A stretch of DNA of 64,000 nt, from positions 310,001 through 374,000 of the forward strand of contig NZ_JAVAJF010000001.1 in assembly GCF_030718085.1 (NCBI RefSeq). Direction: 5' to 3'. This document shows, piece by piece, positions 47,895-58,490 of the stretch (within the stretch, counting starts at the first letter, position 1; each line of letters opens with the position of its first letter). The translations under genes were made by a program, and so were the position numbers. This DNA comes from Marinobacter sp. MDS2 (GTDB lineage Bacteria; Pseudomonadota; Gammaproteobacteria; Pseudomonadales; Oleiphilaceae). The notes under the pieces are model-generated. The model did no database searches. It worked only from the letters and a program-made list of their open reading frames with translations, and had not been told where the DNA came from.

Positions 47895-49589
47895 TCAGGC
47901 CGAAACAGATTCGCGACTATCCGCTCCTTCCGGCATCTGTTCGCCAACTTCCTGGGCAACAGCTGAGAACAAGGCCTGCAAGGTCGCAGAGGTCGTATCT
48001 TCAGCCAGTGCAGCTGCACTGCAAAGCTTACCGTTGGCATTCAAACGAATACACGCCAGCGCATTAGCCTTGGTCCCCTCACCCAACGCAAACTCATCGT
48101 AAGCCTCAACCGCAATGGAAACACCAAAACGGCGGGTCAACGCATCCGACACAGCTTCGACTGCACCCAAACCGCGACCTTCCAGACTAACTGGCGATTC
48201 ATCTGCCCCCACCACCACATCGGCGCGTACACCTTCCTCGTCGCGGTGCAAGTTATAGGTTCGCAGCGCCCAATCTTTCGCCACCTTCAGATACCGCTCT
48301 TCAAACAAATGGTGAATGGTGTGTGAATCGATCTCACCTCCGTTGGTTTCAGCTTCGGATTGAACCACTTTACTGAACTCGATCTGCAGCCAGCGAGGCA
48401 AACTGATGTCGTAGTCACGCTCGAGCACGTATGCCACGCCCCCTTTGCCAGATTGGCTGTTAATTCGCACCACCTCTTCATAACGCCGGCCCAGATCTGA
48501 AGGATCGATTGGCAAGTAGGCAACATTCCAGACATCCCCGTCCTTGCGGCGCGCCAAACATTTCCGGATTGCGTCCTGATGGCTGCCGGAAAACGCAGTA
48601 AAGACCAACTCGCCGGCGTAGGGATGACGCGGATGAGTGGATATCTCCGTGCAGGCTTCCACCACTTCGGTGATCTCTGCCATGCCCGACAAATCCAACT
48701 GAGGATCGACACCCTGCGAGTACAAGTTCATGGCCATAGTGACCAAATCCATATTGCCCGTACGTTCGCCGTTACCCATCAAGGTACCCTCAACCCGATC
48801 CGCACCAGCCATCACAGCCAATTCGGCGGCCGCCACGCCGCAGCCGCGATCGTTATGGGTATGAACGCTGATGCTCAACGAATCCCGGTATTGAATGTTT
48901 TCGCCAATCCACTCGATCTGGTCAGCGAATACGTTCGGCGTTGACATTTCAACGGTTGCAGGCAAATTGATAATCACCGGCTGCCCCTGATCTGGGCGCC
49001 AAACGCCTGTCACCGCATCAATTACGTCCTTGGCAAAATCCAGCTCCGTACCGGTAAAGCTCTCGGGAGAATACTGGAAGGTCCACTCGGTATCGGGATA
49101 ACGGCCGGCAAACTCCTTCACCAGCGTCGCGCCGTTGCGGGCAATGTCGCAGATTCCCTCACGGTCGAGCCCGAACACCTGTTCACGCTGCACCGTAGAG
49201 GTAGAGTTGTAGACGTGCACAATCGCTTTCTTAGCGCCTTCCAAAGCCTCGTAGGTGCGCTCGATCAGCTCGGCGCGCGCCTGCGTCAACACCTGAATAG
49301 TGACATCGTCCGGAATCCGGTTCTCTTCAATCAGCTTCCGGCAAAAATCAAAGTCTGGCTGACTCGCGGCTGGAAAGCCTATTTCAATTTCCTTGAAACC
49401 CAGCTTAACCAGCAAATCAAACAAGCGCTGCTTTTGGGCAACGGACATCGGCTTGATCAATGACTGGTTACCATCCCGCAGATCCACCGCACACCAGGTT
49501 GGCGCCTTTTCAATAATCTGGTCCGGCCAACGGCGATCTTTCTTGGCAACGGGTTTGAAGGGTGCGTATTTCCGATGATCAAAAGCCAT
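47895..49589 (-). CDS. leuA: 2-isopropylmalate synthase LeuA (long type)
   Basis: A 564-residue enzyme from the ATG at 49589, with AAAGGA nine bases upstream; a TTG three codons earlier is too close to that site. It condenses acetyl-CoA with 2-ketoisovalerate, the first leucine step. The DLRDGNQSL motif (about residue 38) and the metal-binding HTHNDRG (about 243) are visible, and a C-terminal leucine-sensing domain follows. The length and APFKP opening indicate the LeuA type 2 family found in Pseudomonas and actinobacteria. It is divergent from an Lrp-family regulator. Confidence 0.95.
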   Translation of the reverse strand: MAFDHRKYAPFKPVAKKDRRWPDQIIEKAPTWCAVDLRDGNQSLIKPMSVAQKQRLFDLLVKLGFKEIEIGFPAASQPDFDFCRKLIEENRIPDDVTIQVLTQARAELIERTYEALEGAKKAIVHVYNSTSTVQREQVFGLDREGICDIARNGATLVKEFAGRYPDTEWTFQYSPESFTGTELDFAKDVIDAVTGVWRPDQGQPVIINLPATVEMSTPNVFADQIEWIGENIQYRDSLSISVHTHNDRGCGVAAAELAVMAGADRVEGTLMGNGERTGNMDLVTMAMNLYSQGVDPQLDLSGMAEITEVVEACTEISTHPRHPYAGELVFTAFSGSHQDAIRKCLARRKDGDVWNVAYLPIDPSDLGRRYEEVVRINSQSGKGGVAYVLERDYDISLPRWLQIEFSKVVQSEAETNGGEIDSHTIHHLFEERYLKVAKDWALRTYNLHRDEEGVRADVVVGADESPVSLEGRGLGAVEAVSDALTRRFGVSIAVEAYDEFALGEGTKANALACIRLNANGKLCSAAALAEDTTSATLQALFSAVAQEVGEQMPEGADSRESVSA

Positions 49590-49726
49590 GTCTGACAATT
49601 CCTTTCACTGATCGAAGAGATAACGCCAGTGTAACCAATTTAACGCGCCATCCGATTGCGAATTTTAGCCGAAAATAGAAAAACTATGGCACAATATTGC
49701 CCAACCAAACTAAGCGATGACACATT

Positions 49727-50224
49727 ATGCCGGGCAATGACAAAGCGTTAGTAAAAATAGACAAAACTGATCGAAAAATTCTCGAACAGTTGCAGAATGA
49801 TGGCTCCCTCACCAACCAGCAGCTCGCCGAAAAGGTCGGTTTGTCGCCCTCCCCGTGCCTGCGCCGGGTTCGGTCACTGGAAGATTCGGGCATCATTGTC
49901 AGAACCGCCACCATTCTTGACCACAAGAAACTGGGACTGGCCCTGACCGCCGTCATACTGATAGGGATGGACCGGCACACCCCGGAGCGGTTCGCAGATT
50001 TCGAAGAACAGATCGCCAACTACCCAGAAGTGCAGGAATGCTATCTGATTACCGGGCAAAGCGCAGATTACATGCTAAAGGTAGTGGTGCCCGATATGGA
50101 TCACTATCACCAATTTCTGCTGAACCGTATCACCCGCATTCCCGGTGTCAGCGGAGTGCACTCAAGCTTTGTGTTACGAAGAGTCATCGACAGCACCGCC
50201 CTGCCTCTGGGCTATTTGTCCTGA
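49727..50224 (+). CDS. Lrp/AsnC-family transcriptional regulator
   Basis: A 165-residue protein with an N-terminal helix-turn-helix (KIDKTDRKILEQLQNDGSLT, then AEKVGLSPSPCLRRVRSLE) and a C-terminal RAM ligand domain (about 75-155). Its divergent position 137 bp from leuA suggests control of leucine synthesis, but this is inference from context. It ends inside the tail of the convergent tetR gene (13-bp overlap). Confidence 0.9.
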   Translation: MPGNDKALVKIDKTDRKILEQLQNDGSLTNQQLAEKVGLSPSPCLRRVRSLEDSGIIVRTATILDHKKLGLALTAVILIGMDRHTPERFADFEEQIANYPEVQECYLITGQSADYMLKVVVPDMDHYHQFLLNRITRIPGVSGVHSSFVLRRVIDSTALPLGYLS

Positions 50225-50838
50225 CGAATCAACTCCATCAGATAGGCGCGTGCCATGCATTTAAGCTCGTTTGCCAGCAAGGTACCCTGAGATTCCGGTA
50301 AGGTAGCAGCCAGCCGCAGAATCGAACCAGCAGAACGTGGTAACAACAAGCTCGCGGTCCATCGACGTTCTTCGGGTATACCCGGAAACTCTTCTTTGAG
50401 CCGTGCATCGAAATCCCGAGCGTTACTGTATAGCTCCCGCAAATCCAGTTCCCGCAGTTCCGGCATCGATTCGACACCACTCCAGATGGCCGTATAAGCC
50501 GGCTCCGTCCGATAAAACTCGTAAAACAAGTCAATCAGCACGTCCACGGCTTCAGACAACCCGACTTCCAGCAGACGTTCCCGCAGCGCGCTTTCCATTT
50601 TTTCGACATGCCCTTCAGCGAGCGCATGAACTATGGCCGCTTTGTTCGGAAAGTAACGATACAGCGAGGCCAGCGACATACCCGATTGCCGGGCAATGGC
50701 CGACATACTGGTGCCATCTACGCCATTCTCGTGAAAGATCTCGGCCGCGTGGCGGAGAATGCTGTCCACGCGCTCCCGGCTACGTGCCTGAACCGGCTTC
50801 CGGCGCGGTGCTACATTTATAGATTCATCTGTCATCAT
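50212..50838 (-). CDS. TetR-family regulator
   Basis: A 208-residue protein from the ATG at 50838, with AAGG five bases upstream; the frame is open 40 codons further but those residues do not resemble the family. The helix-turn-helix is at about residues 15-65 (RVDSILRHAAEIFHENGVDG, MSAIARQSGMSLASLYRYFPNK). The ligand domain is not one I recognise. It is divergent from proS and overlaps the end of the Lrp gene by 13 bp. Confidence 0.85.
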   Translation of the reverse strand: MMTDESINVAPRRKPVQARSRERVDSILRHAAEIFHENGVDGTSMSAIARQSGMSLASLYRYFPNKAAIVHALAEGHVEKMESALRERLLEVGLSEAVDVLIDLFYEFYRTEPAYTAIWSGVESMPELRELDLRELYSNARDFDARLKEEFPGIPEERRWTASLLLPRSAGSILRLAATLPESQGTLLANELKCMARAYLMELIRQDK

Positions 50839-50959
50839 CTGTACCTTATGGGGCAGGCTCCGTACAATAACGCTCACTTTAAGACAATGAAAGGCAGTTT
50901 CGGGCCAGTACCACTGCCAATTAGTCCAATCCCCACTTTTCGAAAAAGCGGAAGACACG

Positions 50960-52693
50960 ATGCGAGCGAGCCGTTATTTGATTGCCACCCAAAAAGAGAC
51001 CCCTGCTGACGCGGAAATCATCAGCCACCAGCTGATGTTGCGCGCAGGCATGATCCGTAAATTGGCCGCCGGCCTCTATTCCTGGCTACCACTTGGCCTG
51101 CGAACCCTGCGCAAAGTAGAACGGATTGTACGTGAAGAAATGGACAAAAGTGGAGCCCAGGAGGTCCTGATGCCCGCTGTCCAGCCGGCAGAGCTATGGC
51201 AAGAATCCGGCCGCTGGGAGCAATACGGTGGCGAGTTGCTTCGCCTGCACGACCGTCACGGCCGCGATTTCTGCGTGGGCCCGACTCACGAAGAAGTGAT
51301 CACCGACCTGGTGCGCAACGAGCTCAAAAGCTACAAAGAACTGCCCGCGAACTTCTACCAGATCCAAACCAAATTCCGTGACGAGCGCCGGCCACGATTC
51401 GGCGTGATGCGTGCCCGCGAATTCATCATGAAGGACGCCTACTCATTCCACATTAACGCGGCATCGCTGGATGACACCTACCAGCTCATGCATCGGACCT
51501 ACTGCAACATTTTTGATCGCCTGGGCCTGGATTACCGCCCGGTACAAGCGGATTCCGGTTCCATTGGCGGCAGCAGTTCCCACGAGTTCCACGTACTGGC
51601 CTCTTCCGGTGAAGACGCCATCGTATTCAGCACGGGCGGTGATTACGCAGCCAACATCGAGAAGGCAGAAGCGGTTGCTCCGGCTGGCGCCCGTCCTGCG
51701 GCTTCCGAAGACATGAATGAGGTACACACCCCGGATCAGAAAACGATTGATGCCGTCTCCGAGTTCTTGGGTCTGCCGGCTGAACGCAGCGTGAAAACCC
51801 TGATCGTAAAAGCCGAGGCCGACGAGAACGGAGAATCAGGCTTGGTTGCCCTTATTCTGCGTGGCGATCACACCCTGAACGAAATCAAAGCTGAAAACCT
51901 GCAAGGTGTGGCAGAACCCCTGACCATGGCCACCGACGAAGAGATCGAGAAGGCCATTGGCTGCAAGGCAGGCTCTATTGGCCCGGTGAACCTGCCCATC
52001 CCGACCATTGTCGATCGTAGCGCAGCCCATCTGGCTGACTTCGTGTGCGGCGCTAATAAAGACGACTATCACCTGACCGGCGTTAACTGGGAGCGTGATG
52101 TTCCGGTTGGCCGCGTTGAAGATATTCGTAACGTGGTAGAAGGTGACCCAAGCCCGGACGGTAACGGCACCCTGGAAATTCGCCGCGGCATCGAAGTTGG
52201 CCACATTTTCAAGCTGGGCAACAAATACAGCTCGGCTCTGAACGCCACGGTGCTGGATGAAAACGGAAAGTCGGTCGTGATGGAAATGGGCTGCTACGGC
52301 ATTGGTGTGTCGCGCATCGTAGCGTCATCCATCGAACAAAATCACGACGACAAAGGCATCATCTGGCCGGACGCAATCGCACCGTTCCAAGTTGCGATTG
52401 TGCTGCTGAACGCCCACAAAGCACCAACTGTTGCCGAGGCCGGTGAAAAGCTTTACAACGAGCTTCGTGAAGCGGGCTATGACGTTCTGCTGGACGACCG
52501 CAACATGCGCCCGGGCGTGAAGTTTGCCGATATGGAACTGATGGGCATCCCGCACCGGTTTGTTATTTCCGAGCGTGGCCTGAACGCCGGCACCCTGGAA
52601 TACAAAGGCCGTCGAGACGAAGATAAACAAGATATTGCAGTAGAAGACGCACTGCCTGTGCTGATGAAGGTCTCGCCAAAAGCGGGCCTGTAA
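50960..52693 (+). CDS. proS: Prolyl-tRNA synthetase
   Basis: A 577-residue class II synthetase of the bacterial type with an inserted editing domain between motifs 2 and 3 (about residues 225-400). The opening [20 protein letters not shown], motif 2 ([20 protein letters not shown] near 140) and the C-terminal anticodon domain are all typical. It charges tRNA-Pro and edits mischarged alanine. GGAAG lies upstream of the ATG. Confidence 0.97.
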   Translation: MRASRYLIATQKETPADAEIISHQLMLRAGMIRKLAAGLYSWLPLGLRTLRKVERIVREEMDKSGAQEVLMPAVQPAELWQESGRWEQYGGELLRLHDRHGRDFCVGPTHEEVITDLVRNELKSYKELPANFYQIQTKFRDERRPRFGVMRAREFIMKDAYSFHINAASLDDTYQLMHRTYCNIFDRLGLDYRPVQADSGSIGGSSSHEFHVLASSGEDAIVFSTGGDYAANIEKAEAVAPAGARPAASEDMNEVHTPDQKTIDAVSEFLGLPAERSVKTLIVKAEADENGESGLVALILRGDHTLNEIKAENLQGVAEPLTMATDEEIEKAIGCKAGSIGPVNLPIPTIVDRSAAHLADFVCGANKDDYHLTGVNWERDVPVGRVEDIRNVVEGDPSPDGNGTLEIRRGIEVGHIFKLGNKYSSALNATVLDENGKSVVMEMGCYGIGVSRIVASSIEQNHDDKGIIWPDAIAPFQVAIVLLNAHKAPTVAEAGEKLYNELREAGYDVLLDDRNMRPGVKFADMELMGIPHRFVISERGLNAGTLEYKGRRDEDKQDIAVEDALPVLMKVSPKAGL

Positions 52694-52704
52694 AACCTGA
52701 AAGG

Positions 52705-52732
52705 TTCCGGGCGGCCCAGTGGCTGCCCGGAA
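52705..52732. terminator. Hairpin between proS and murB (weak terminator)
   Basis: TTCCGGGC and GCCCGGAA pair perfectly around a 12-base loop between two convergent genes. There is no T run, so intrinsic termination is uncertain. Confidence 0.4.
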
Positions 52733-52744
52733 TGCTACCGCTGT

Positions 52745-53776
52745 TTAGCGAGCCCCAACAATGCCCGGCTCGACCTCCAGTTCCACTCCGAATTTTTCCC
52801 GCACCGACTCTCTTACATCCTCAGCCAACGCCAGAACATCCTGACCCGTACCTTGAGAGTGGTTGATCAGCACCAACGCCTGTCGATTATGAATACCGAC
52901 ACGTGCGTTACGAAACCCTTTCCAGCCGGCTTGATCAATCAGCCAGGCCGCGGCCAGTTTGACGCCGTCTGTAAGCGGGTAAAACACCACGTCCGGAAAA
53001 CACTTCTGAAGTTGTTCAAACTGCGCCTGATCAATCACCGGATTCTTAAAGAAGCTTCCGGTATTGGGCAGGGTCTCAGGGTCCGGTAGCTTTCTCCGGC
53101 GGACCGCCATAACCGCCTCGGCGACGTCCAGCGGACTAAGCTTTTCCGCATCGGCATCACTCAGGTAGTCCTGAAGGTCACGATAGCCCAGCTTGAGAGG
53201 CGCAGTACGGGACAAGCGCAGACGAATCTCAAGAATGATATACCGACCGGGATTACGCTTGAAAAAACTGTCTCGATAGGCGAACTGACAGTGTTCGGCA
53301 CTCAGGGTAACGACGTGCCGTGAATCGCAATCCAAAGCCGTCACGCTCTCAAGCGTATCGCACAACTCCACTCCGTAGGCGCCGATATTCTGAACCGGTG
53401 CAGCCCCCGCTGTTCCGGGAATCAATGCCAGATTTTCAATGCCCCGATAGCCCGAGCGCGCGGCGTACAAAACCGCATCGTGCCAGTTTTCGCCTGCAGC
53501 CAGCGCCAATACGGCTGTGTCGTCCGTTACCTGTTCCCAGCGCCTTCCGCGTATGGCGATATGCAGGACAAGCCCCTCAAAATTACCGGCGAAAACCAGA
53601 TTGCTGCCGCCACCAAGCACCAGTGTTTCAACCTGCTGCTCACGCGCTATGTCGAGCGCCTGCACAAGTTGATCGGCATTTTCGATATCCACGAACTGCT
53701 CGGCTTTTACGGCGATCGCCATCGTGTTCAGGTCTTTCAAACTGACCTGTTCGCGGATCTGTGGCCCGTAACTCAA
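52745..53776 (-). CDS. murB: UDP-N-acetylenolpyruvoylglucosamine reductase MurB
   Basis: A 343-residue FAD enzyme making UDP-N-acetylmuramate. It starts with TTG at 53776, overlapping the upstream phosphatase stop by four bases; the LNTMAI segment at residues 16-21 aligns with the family's N-terminal NTF/NTM motif, so a later ATG would truncate it. LGGGSNLVF, IPGTAGAAPVQNIGAYG and NTGSFFKNP are hallmark segments. It is the last gene of the envelope chain. Confidence 0.95.
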   Translation of the reverse strand: MSYGPQIREQVSLKDLNTMAIAVKAEQFVDIENADQLVQALDIAREQQVETLVLGGGSNLVFAGNFEGLVLHIAIRGRRWEQVTDDTAVLALAAGENWHDAVLYAARSGYRGIENLALIPGTAGAAPVQNIGAYGVELCDTLESVTALDCDSRHVVTLSAEHCQFAYRDSFFKRNPGRYIILEIRLRLSRTAPLKLGYRDLQDYLSDADAEKLSPLDVAEAVMAVRRRKLPDPETLPNTGSFFKNPVIDQAQFEQLQKCFPDVVFYPLTDGVKLAAAWLIDQAGWKGFRNARVGIHNRQALVLINHSQGTGQDVLALAEDVRESVREKFGVELEVEPGIVGAR

Positions 53777-54252
53777 GCCAACCGCCCCCGAATATGATCA
53801 AGCAGCCCTTCGCTGGCGTCCTGGATCAGATCGAGAACCTGCTCAAACCCTTGATCGCCGCCGTAATACGGATCCGGCACTTCCAAATCGCTGGACTGGC
53901 CAAACTCCAGAAACAATTGAGGTTCCGCGCCGCCGTTCTGACGCCAAAGATCCCGTACATCGGCCAGATTCGAGCGGTCCATCACCAGCACATAATCAAA
54001 AGTATCCAGGTCATCTGGTTTGATCTGCCGTGCCTGCAGGCCAGAAAGATCAATACCTCTTCGCCCTGCTGCCTCAATGGATCGGGAATCCGGAGATTTC
54101 CCGGTATGCCAATCTGCTGTTCCGCAAGAATCGATGACTACTTTGTCCGCCATGCCCTGCTCGTTTACGAGCTGACGAAACACGCCTTCGGCACTGGGCG
54201 AGCGGCAAATATTACCCAAACAGACAAAAAGAACCCGAACGGATTCAGACAT
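53773..54252 (-). CDS. Low-molecular-weight protein tyrosine phosphatase
   Basis: A 159-residue phosphatase. The P-loop C11-LGNIC-R17-S is complete and the general-acid aspartate is in VPDPYYGG near residue 125. Such enzymes can regulate exopolysaccharide kinases, but no partner tyrosine kinase is in the window. It overlaps kdsB upstream by eight bases and murB downstream by four, so it is translationally coupled. Confidence 0.94.
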   Translation of the reverse strand: MSESVRVLFVCLGNICRSPSAEGVFRQLVNEQGMADKVVIDSCGTADWHTGKSPDSRSIEAAGRRGIDLSGLQARQIKPDDLDTFDYVLVMDRSNLADVRDLWRQNGGAEPQLFLEFGQSSDLEVPDPYYGGDQGFEQVLDLIQDASEGLLDHIRGRLA

Positions 54253-55030
54253 AGCGCCCTCCGGCTTCCATCAATTTTCTGATTCTCTCTAAATCTTCTT
54301 CCGTGTCCACGCCTGGCGCAGGGGGCCGCTCTGCAACGTCCACATGAATACTGGCACCGTTGTAGAGCGCCCGTAGCTGTTCCAAAGCTTCCACTTGCTC
54401 GGTGGGTGCCGGCACCCAACTCACAAAGTCGCTCAGAACGCTGGCTCGATAACCGTAAATTCCAATGTGACGGAAGTACCCGATGCCCTCCGGTAGATCC
54501 ACTTCTGCGGAACTGGCATTTTGAGGCCACGTATCCCGAGCCCAGGGAATCGGTGCCCGGCTGAAGTAATGGGCAATACCGCGACCATCAAACACCACTT
54601 TAACCACATTCGGGTTAAATACCTGCCGGGCGTCGTGAATGCGCTCGCACAAGGTCGATATCGCCACTTCCGGGTAACGCTCCAGATTGTCGGCTACCTG
54701 ATTAATCAACGCCGGTGGCAATAGCGGTTCATCACCTTGCACATTGACCACTCGATGCTCGGGCTCAAGCTCGAGCTTGCGCGCGACCTCTTCCAAGCGA
54801 TCCGTGCCACTGGCGTGATTGGCTGACGTCATCACCACTTCAGCACCAAACGCACGGCAAGCCTCTTCGATACGCGAATCGTCAGTTGCGATCACCACAC
54901 GGCCTGCCCGGCTTTCCTGAGCGCGCTCATGAACATGCTGGATCATTGGCTTGCCAGCAATCATCGCCAACGGTTTGCCCGGCAATCGGCTGGACGCATA
55001 GCGGGCGGGAATCACGACAGTAAAAGACAT
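54245..55030 (-). CDS. kdsB: CMP-Kdo synthetase KdsB
   Basis: A 261-residue cytidylyltransferase that activates Kdo for lipopolysaccharide. The nucleotide-binding opening [24 protein letters not shown] near residue 50 and [10 protein letters not shown] near residue 98 are diagnostic. It lies between trm112 and the phosphatase in a chain of LPS and cell-wall genes. Confidence 0.96.
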   Translation of the reverse strand: MSFTVVIPARYASSRLPGKPLAMIAGKPMIQHVHERAQESRAGRVVIATDDSRIEEACRAFGAEVVMTSANHASGTDRLEEVARKLELEPEHRVVNVQGDEPLLPPALINQVADNLERYPEVAISTLCERIHDARQVFNPNVVKVVFDGRGIAHYFSRAPIPWARDTWPQNASSAEVDLPEGIGYFRHIGIYGYRASVLSDFVSWVPAPTEQVEALEQLRALYNGASIHVDVAERPPAPGVDTEEDLERIRKLMEAGGRYV

Positions 55031-55054
55031 ACAACAGTCCTGCTTACGGTTAAC

Positions 55055-55243
55055 TCAGTGCTTATCCAGACGCTCGTCGGTGCTCAGTGTTCGAGCTTCA
55101 ACAGCAATCATCACGGGAATGCCTTCTCGAATCGGGAAAGCCATGGCGTCCTGATAGCACACCAACTCCGTGCGGGCCTCGTTCAGTTTGAGTTCGCCCT
55201 TGCACACTGGGCAAGCCAGCATAGACAGAAGTTTCTTATCCAT
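55055..55243 (-). CDS. Trm112-family zinc-ribbon-like protein (YcaR)
   Basis: A 62-residue protein with CPVC near residue 11 and a second single cysteine in LVCYQD, a reduced zinc-ribbon pattern typical of YcaR. Bacterial YcaR proteins are small, poorly understood and conserved between lpxK and kdsB, exactly as here. It overlaps lpxK by eight bases. Confidence 0.9.
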   Translation of the reverse strand: MDKKLLSMLACPVCKGELKLNEARTELVCYQDAMAFPIREGIPVMIAVEARTLSTDERLDKH

Positions 55244-56294
55244 GATTTGATCTCTCGGTCATTTGAGACTGCAACTGCACAGCACTTTCGCTGAGCCGCT
55301 CCAGAAAGCGTTGTTCAAAAGGTTCGGACAGGCAGGCATCAACGGTCAATACCCACGCGTTATCCGGCGAAAAACCGCGACATTTCACCGCATCTTTTGC
55401 GGTCATCACCAACCATTCTCCGGCCCCAGAAGCCAGATCCTCAGGGCGGAACCGGTGATGATCGGGAAACGCCTGCTCCTGTACATGAGCGCCCAATTGC
55501 CGCAGCGTTTCAAAAAAACGCCCCGGATTACCAATGCCGGCAACCCCTCGTACAGGTTTCCCGTTAAGGGCTTCCGGCGCTCGGCTTTCTCCGGAATTCA
55601 GGTTTACCAACGAGGCTGGCCGCAAGGTCATGGCATGGATATTAGCGTGTTCCGTGCCGGCGAATTCATCGAGACGCTCGCCACTTGACGGAAACTGGGC
55701 CCCATTCAATATCACGAAATCAACCGAGTTGAGCCGGTCAACGGATTCTCGCAGGGGGCCTACAGGCAGAATGGCGCCGTTTCCAATGCCTCGTTGAGCA
55801 TCGAACACCGCCAGTTCGATATCGCGGGGAAGGCTGTAATGCTGGAGGCCATCATCGCAGATCAATACATCGCCTAGCCCCTGCTCCAACGCCCAACGAG
55901 CCCCACGCAGGCGCTGAGGATCTACCACCACGGGGCAACCGGTTGCGAGTGACAGCATGAGCGGCTCGTCGCCACATACGCCGGCTGGAGTGCCCTCCTG
56001 CACCAACAAAGGATAGCGATCACTTTTACCGCCATACCCGCGACTCAGGATTACCGGCTGCCAACCCTCTTGGCGCATACAATCAACCAGCCGAGCCGTT
56101 AACGGCGACTTACCGGTACCACCTACGGTGATGTTACCCACCACGACCACGGGCACCGGCAAATTTTCCGCCCCAGCCTGCCAAGCCTTTCGGCGTTTGG
56201 ATTCAGATATCGTGCGGTAGAGCCAGGCAAGCGGCGCCAAAACACTCAAGGGCCGCGACTGGCCATACCATAAACGGTCGATCACATTGCTCAT
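55236..56294 (-). CDS. lpxK: Tetraacyldisaccharide 4'-kinase LpxK
   Basis: A 352-residue inner-membrane-associated kinase that phosphorylates the lipid A precursor. The P-loop is [13 protein letters not shown] (about residues 57-69), and [19 protein letters not shown] is a strongly conserved segment. It overlaps msbA by four bases and trm112 by eight, so it is part of one tightly packed operon. Confidence 0.96.
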   Translation of the reverse strand: MSNVIDRLWYGQSRPLSVLAPLAWLYRTISESKRRKAWQAGAENLPVPVVVVGNITVGGTGKSPLTARLVDCMRQEGWQPVILSRGYGGKSDRYPLLVQEGTPAGVCGDEPLMLSLATGCPVVVDPQRLRGARWALEQGLGDVLICDDGLQHYSLPRDIELAVFDAQRGIGNGAILPVGPLRESVDRLNSVDFVILNGAQFPSSGERLDEFAGTEHANIHAMTLRPASLVNLNSGESRAPEALNGKPVRGVAGIGNPGRFFETLRQLGAHVQEQAFPDHHRFRPEDLASGAGEWLVMTAKDAVKCRGFSPDNAWVLTVDACLSEPFEQRFLERLSESAVQLQSQMTERSNHG

Positions 56295-58063
56295 GAATGC
56301 TCACTGAACTGCACCTGATGCAGCTGAGCATAAGCACCGCCCGCCGCCAGCAGTTCGTCGTGGGTTCCGGATTCGACAATACGGCCGTTATCCATCACCA
56401 GAATTCGGTCGGCCTTTTCGATGGTTGAAAGCCGGTGCGCAATCACCAAGGTGGTGCGCCCCTGCATAACAGTTTCGAGTGCCTGTTGGATGTGACGCTC
56501 GGATTCGGTGTCCAAAGCCGATGTGGCTTCATCCAATATCAAAATCGGGGCATTTTTAAGAAGCGCCCGGGCAATGGCCAAGCGCTGCCGCTGGCCACCG
56601 GACAGCATCACACCGTTATCACCGATCACCGTATCCAGGCCTTCCGGCATACGATCAATAAACTCAAGCGCGTGGGCTTTAGCGGCGGCCTCGCGAATTT
56701 CATCCCGGCTGCAATCCCGCAACGCACCATAGGCGATGTTTGCGGCAATGGTGTCGTTGAACAAGACCACGTTCTGGGTCACTAGCGCTATTTGGGCACG
56801 CAGTGCTTCCAGAGAGAAGTCCATCAGGGAATGACCATCAACCCGGATATCTCCGCCGGTGAAGTCATAAAACCGAGGCAACAGACTGACCAAAGTGGAC
56901 TTACCACTCCCGGAGCGACCCACCAACGCGACACTCTGGCCGGCGGGCAAGTCGATCGAAATCTGGTCCAGCACATTATCGAGTTGATCGCGGTAGCGAA
57001 ACGATACCTGATCGAACTCGATGTGTCCTTCAACACGGCCGGGCGCGTGGGTACCGCCGTCTTTTTCCGGCTGCTCGTCCATGGTTTCGAACACATCGTA
57101 AGCTGCCGCAACACCCTTCTGAATCTTGGAATGTATCGACGTAACCTGCCGAATGGGCTTTGCCATGGTCGTTGCGGCGGTGATGAACGCTATTAGCTGG
57201 CCGGTTGTCATTTCACCCCGAATTTCCGGCGCAAGCATGGTCCAGACCAGCGCAGCGATCGCAATGGCAACCAGAACCTGAATCACAGGCACACTGATGG
57301 CTTGTGTTGACGCCATTTTCAAGCTTTGTTTCAAGTTGCGAGCGCTGACCTGACGGAAGCGATCGCGCTCGTAGTCAGCGCCACCGAAGGTGCGCACCAC
57401 GCGATACCCGGAAATTGATTCCGTCGCCACGTGGGTGATGTCCCCCATGGAGCCCTGAATTCGCTTGCTGATCTTGCGAAAGCGCTTACTGGCGTAACTA
57501 ACCACAAAACCGATAACAGGCCCGACGGTCAGAAACACAAGCGTGAGCTTCCAGTTGGTGTAGATCATGAAGCCCAGCAAACCGACGATGGTCAGACCTT
57601 CACGCAGGGTGATGGTGATCGCGTTGGTTGCCGCTTCCGCCACTTGTTCGACGTTGAACGTGAGTTTGGACACCAGCCTGCCGGCCGCGTTCTCGTCGAA
57701 ATACCGGGACGGTAGCGTCATCATCCGGTCGAACACGTCATTACGCAGAGCGTTAATCACATTGCGCCCAACGTAGCTGATGAAGTACTGGCTGAAAAAG
57801 GTACCCAGCCCCCGAAGGGCAAACACACCGACAATCAAACCGGTCAACAGCACTCGATTCTGAGACGTTGGATTCTCGATCGCTGTGATCACGTATTCCA
57901 TGGCCGCAGCCATACCAGTGGAGGCGGCGGCGTAGAGCACGTTACCCAAAACGGCTAACGAAAACGCCAGCCAGAAGGGTTTTACGTAGGTCAACAGACG
58001 CTTGTACGTGGTCCAGCTGCCAGCTGGGGGCGTTTTCAGGGGCTCGGGAATGGAGCTGCTCAC
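56291..58063 (-). CDS. msbA: Lipid A export ABC transporter MsbA
   Basis: A 590-residue half-transporter with six membrane spans (about 20-320) fused to an ATPase. Walker A is GRSGSGKST (about 385), the signature is MLSGGQRQRLAIAR (about 490) and Walker B is ILILDEATSALD (about 515). It flips core lipid A across the inner membrane. It starts with GTG at 58063, overlapping exbD by four bases, and lies before lpxK as in most proteobacteria. Confidence 0.96.
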   Translation of the reverse strand: MSSSIPEPLKTPPAGSWTTYKRLLTYVKPFWLAFSLAVLGNVLYAAASTGMAAAMEYVITAIENPTSQNRVLLTGLIVGVFALRGLGTFFSQYFISYVGRNVINALRNDVFDRMMTLPSRYFDENAAGRLVSKLTFNVEQVAEAATNAITITLREGLTIVGLLGFMIYTNWKLTLVFLTVGPVIGFVVSYASKRFRKISKRIQGSMGDITHVATESISGYRVVRTFGGADYERDRFRQVSARNLKQSLKMASTQAISVPVIQVLVAIAIAALVWTMLAPEIRGEMTTGQLIAFITAATTMAKPIRQVTSIHSKIQKGVAAAYDVFETMDEQPEKDGGTHAPGRVEGHIEFDQVSFRYRDQLDNVLDQISIDLPAGQSVALVGRSGSGKSTLVSLLPRFYDFTGGDIRVDGHSLMDFSLEALRAQIALVTQNVVLFNDTIAANIAYGALRDCSRDEIREAAAKAHALEFIDRMPEGLDTVIGDNGVMLSGGQRQRLAIARALLKNAPILILDEATSALDTESERHIQQALETVMQGRTTLVIAHRLSTIEKADRILVMDNGRIVESGTHDELLAAGGAYAQLHQVQFSEHS

Positions 58064-58485
58064 GGGGATTCAGCCTCCCGCTCGGTGGTGATGCTTAATT
58101 TCGCAAAGCCCAATCGGCCTGCCACATCCATTGCACGAACAACAAACTCATGCGGCGTGCGAGCGTCTGCAGTAATGATATACGGCAAGCTGTTATCCCC
58201 TTCGGCCAACTCGCTGACACCTCTTTCCAGAGTCTCCCGACGATTATTCACCAGCGTTTTATCATTGAGAATGTATTGACCCTGGGCATTAATGACCACA
58301 TCAATCTGACGGACTTCAGTCGGTTCCGCGGGGTCCCCATTGGCTTCAGGCAACTCCACCTCAAGATGGCTTTCACGGGTGAAAGTGGTGGAAACCATAA
58401 AGAAAATCAGCAGCAGGAACACCACATCGATCAATGGCGTCAGGTCTACCCCGACTTCCTGGCTTCTCTGGCGCTTGAACTTCAC
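58060..58485 (-). CDS. ExbD/TolR-family proton-channel subunit
   Basis: A 141-residue protein with one membrane span (about 15-38) containing the essential aspartate in LTPLIDVVFLLLIFFMV and a periplasmic domain. It pairs with the ExbB-like protein encoded just upstream. The location inside the comEC-msbA-lpxK chain, with no TonB gene nearby, is the usual one in Pseudomonas-type genomes; its partner receptor is unknown. Confidence 0.93.
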   Translation of the reverse strand: MKFKRQRSQEVGVDLTPLIDVVFLLLIFFMVSTTFTRESHLEVELPEANGDPAEPTEVRQIDVVINAQGQYILNDKTLVNNRRETLERGVSELAEGDNSLPYIITADARTPHEFVVRAMDVAGRLGFAKLSITTEREAESP

Positions 58486-58490
58486 GGTGT

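Noticed and set aside
49687..49700. A TGGCAC...TTGC pattern between leuA and the Lrp gene
   Set aside because: GG and GC are separated by nine bases, not ten, so it should not work as a sigma-54 promoter.
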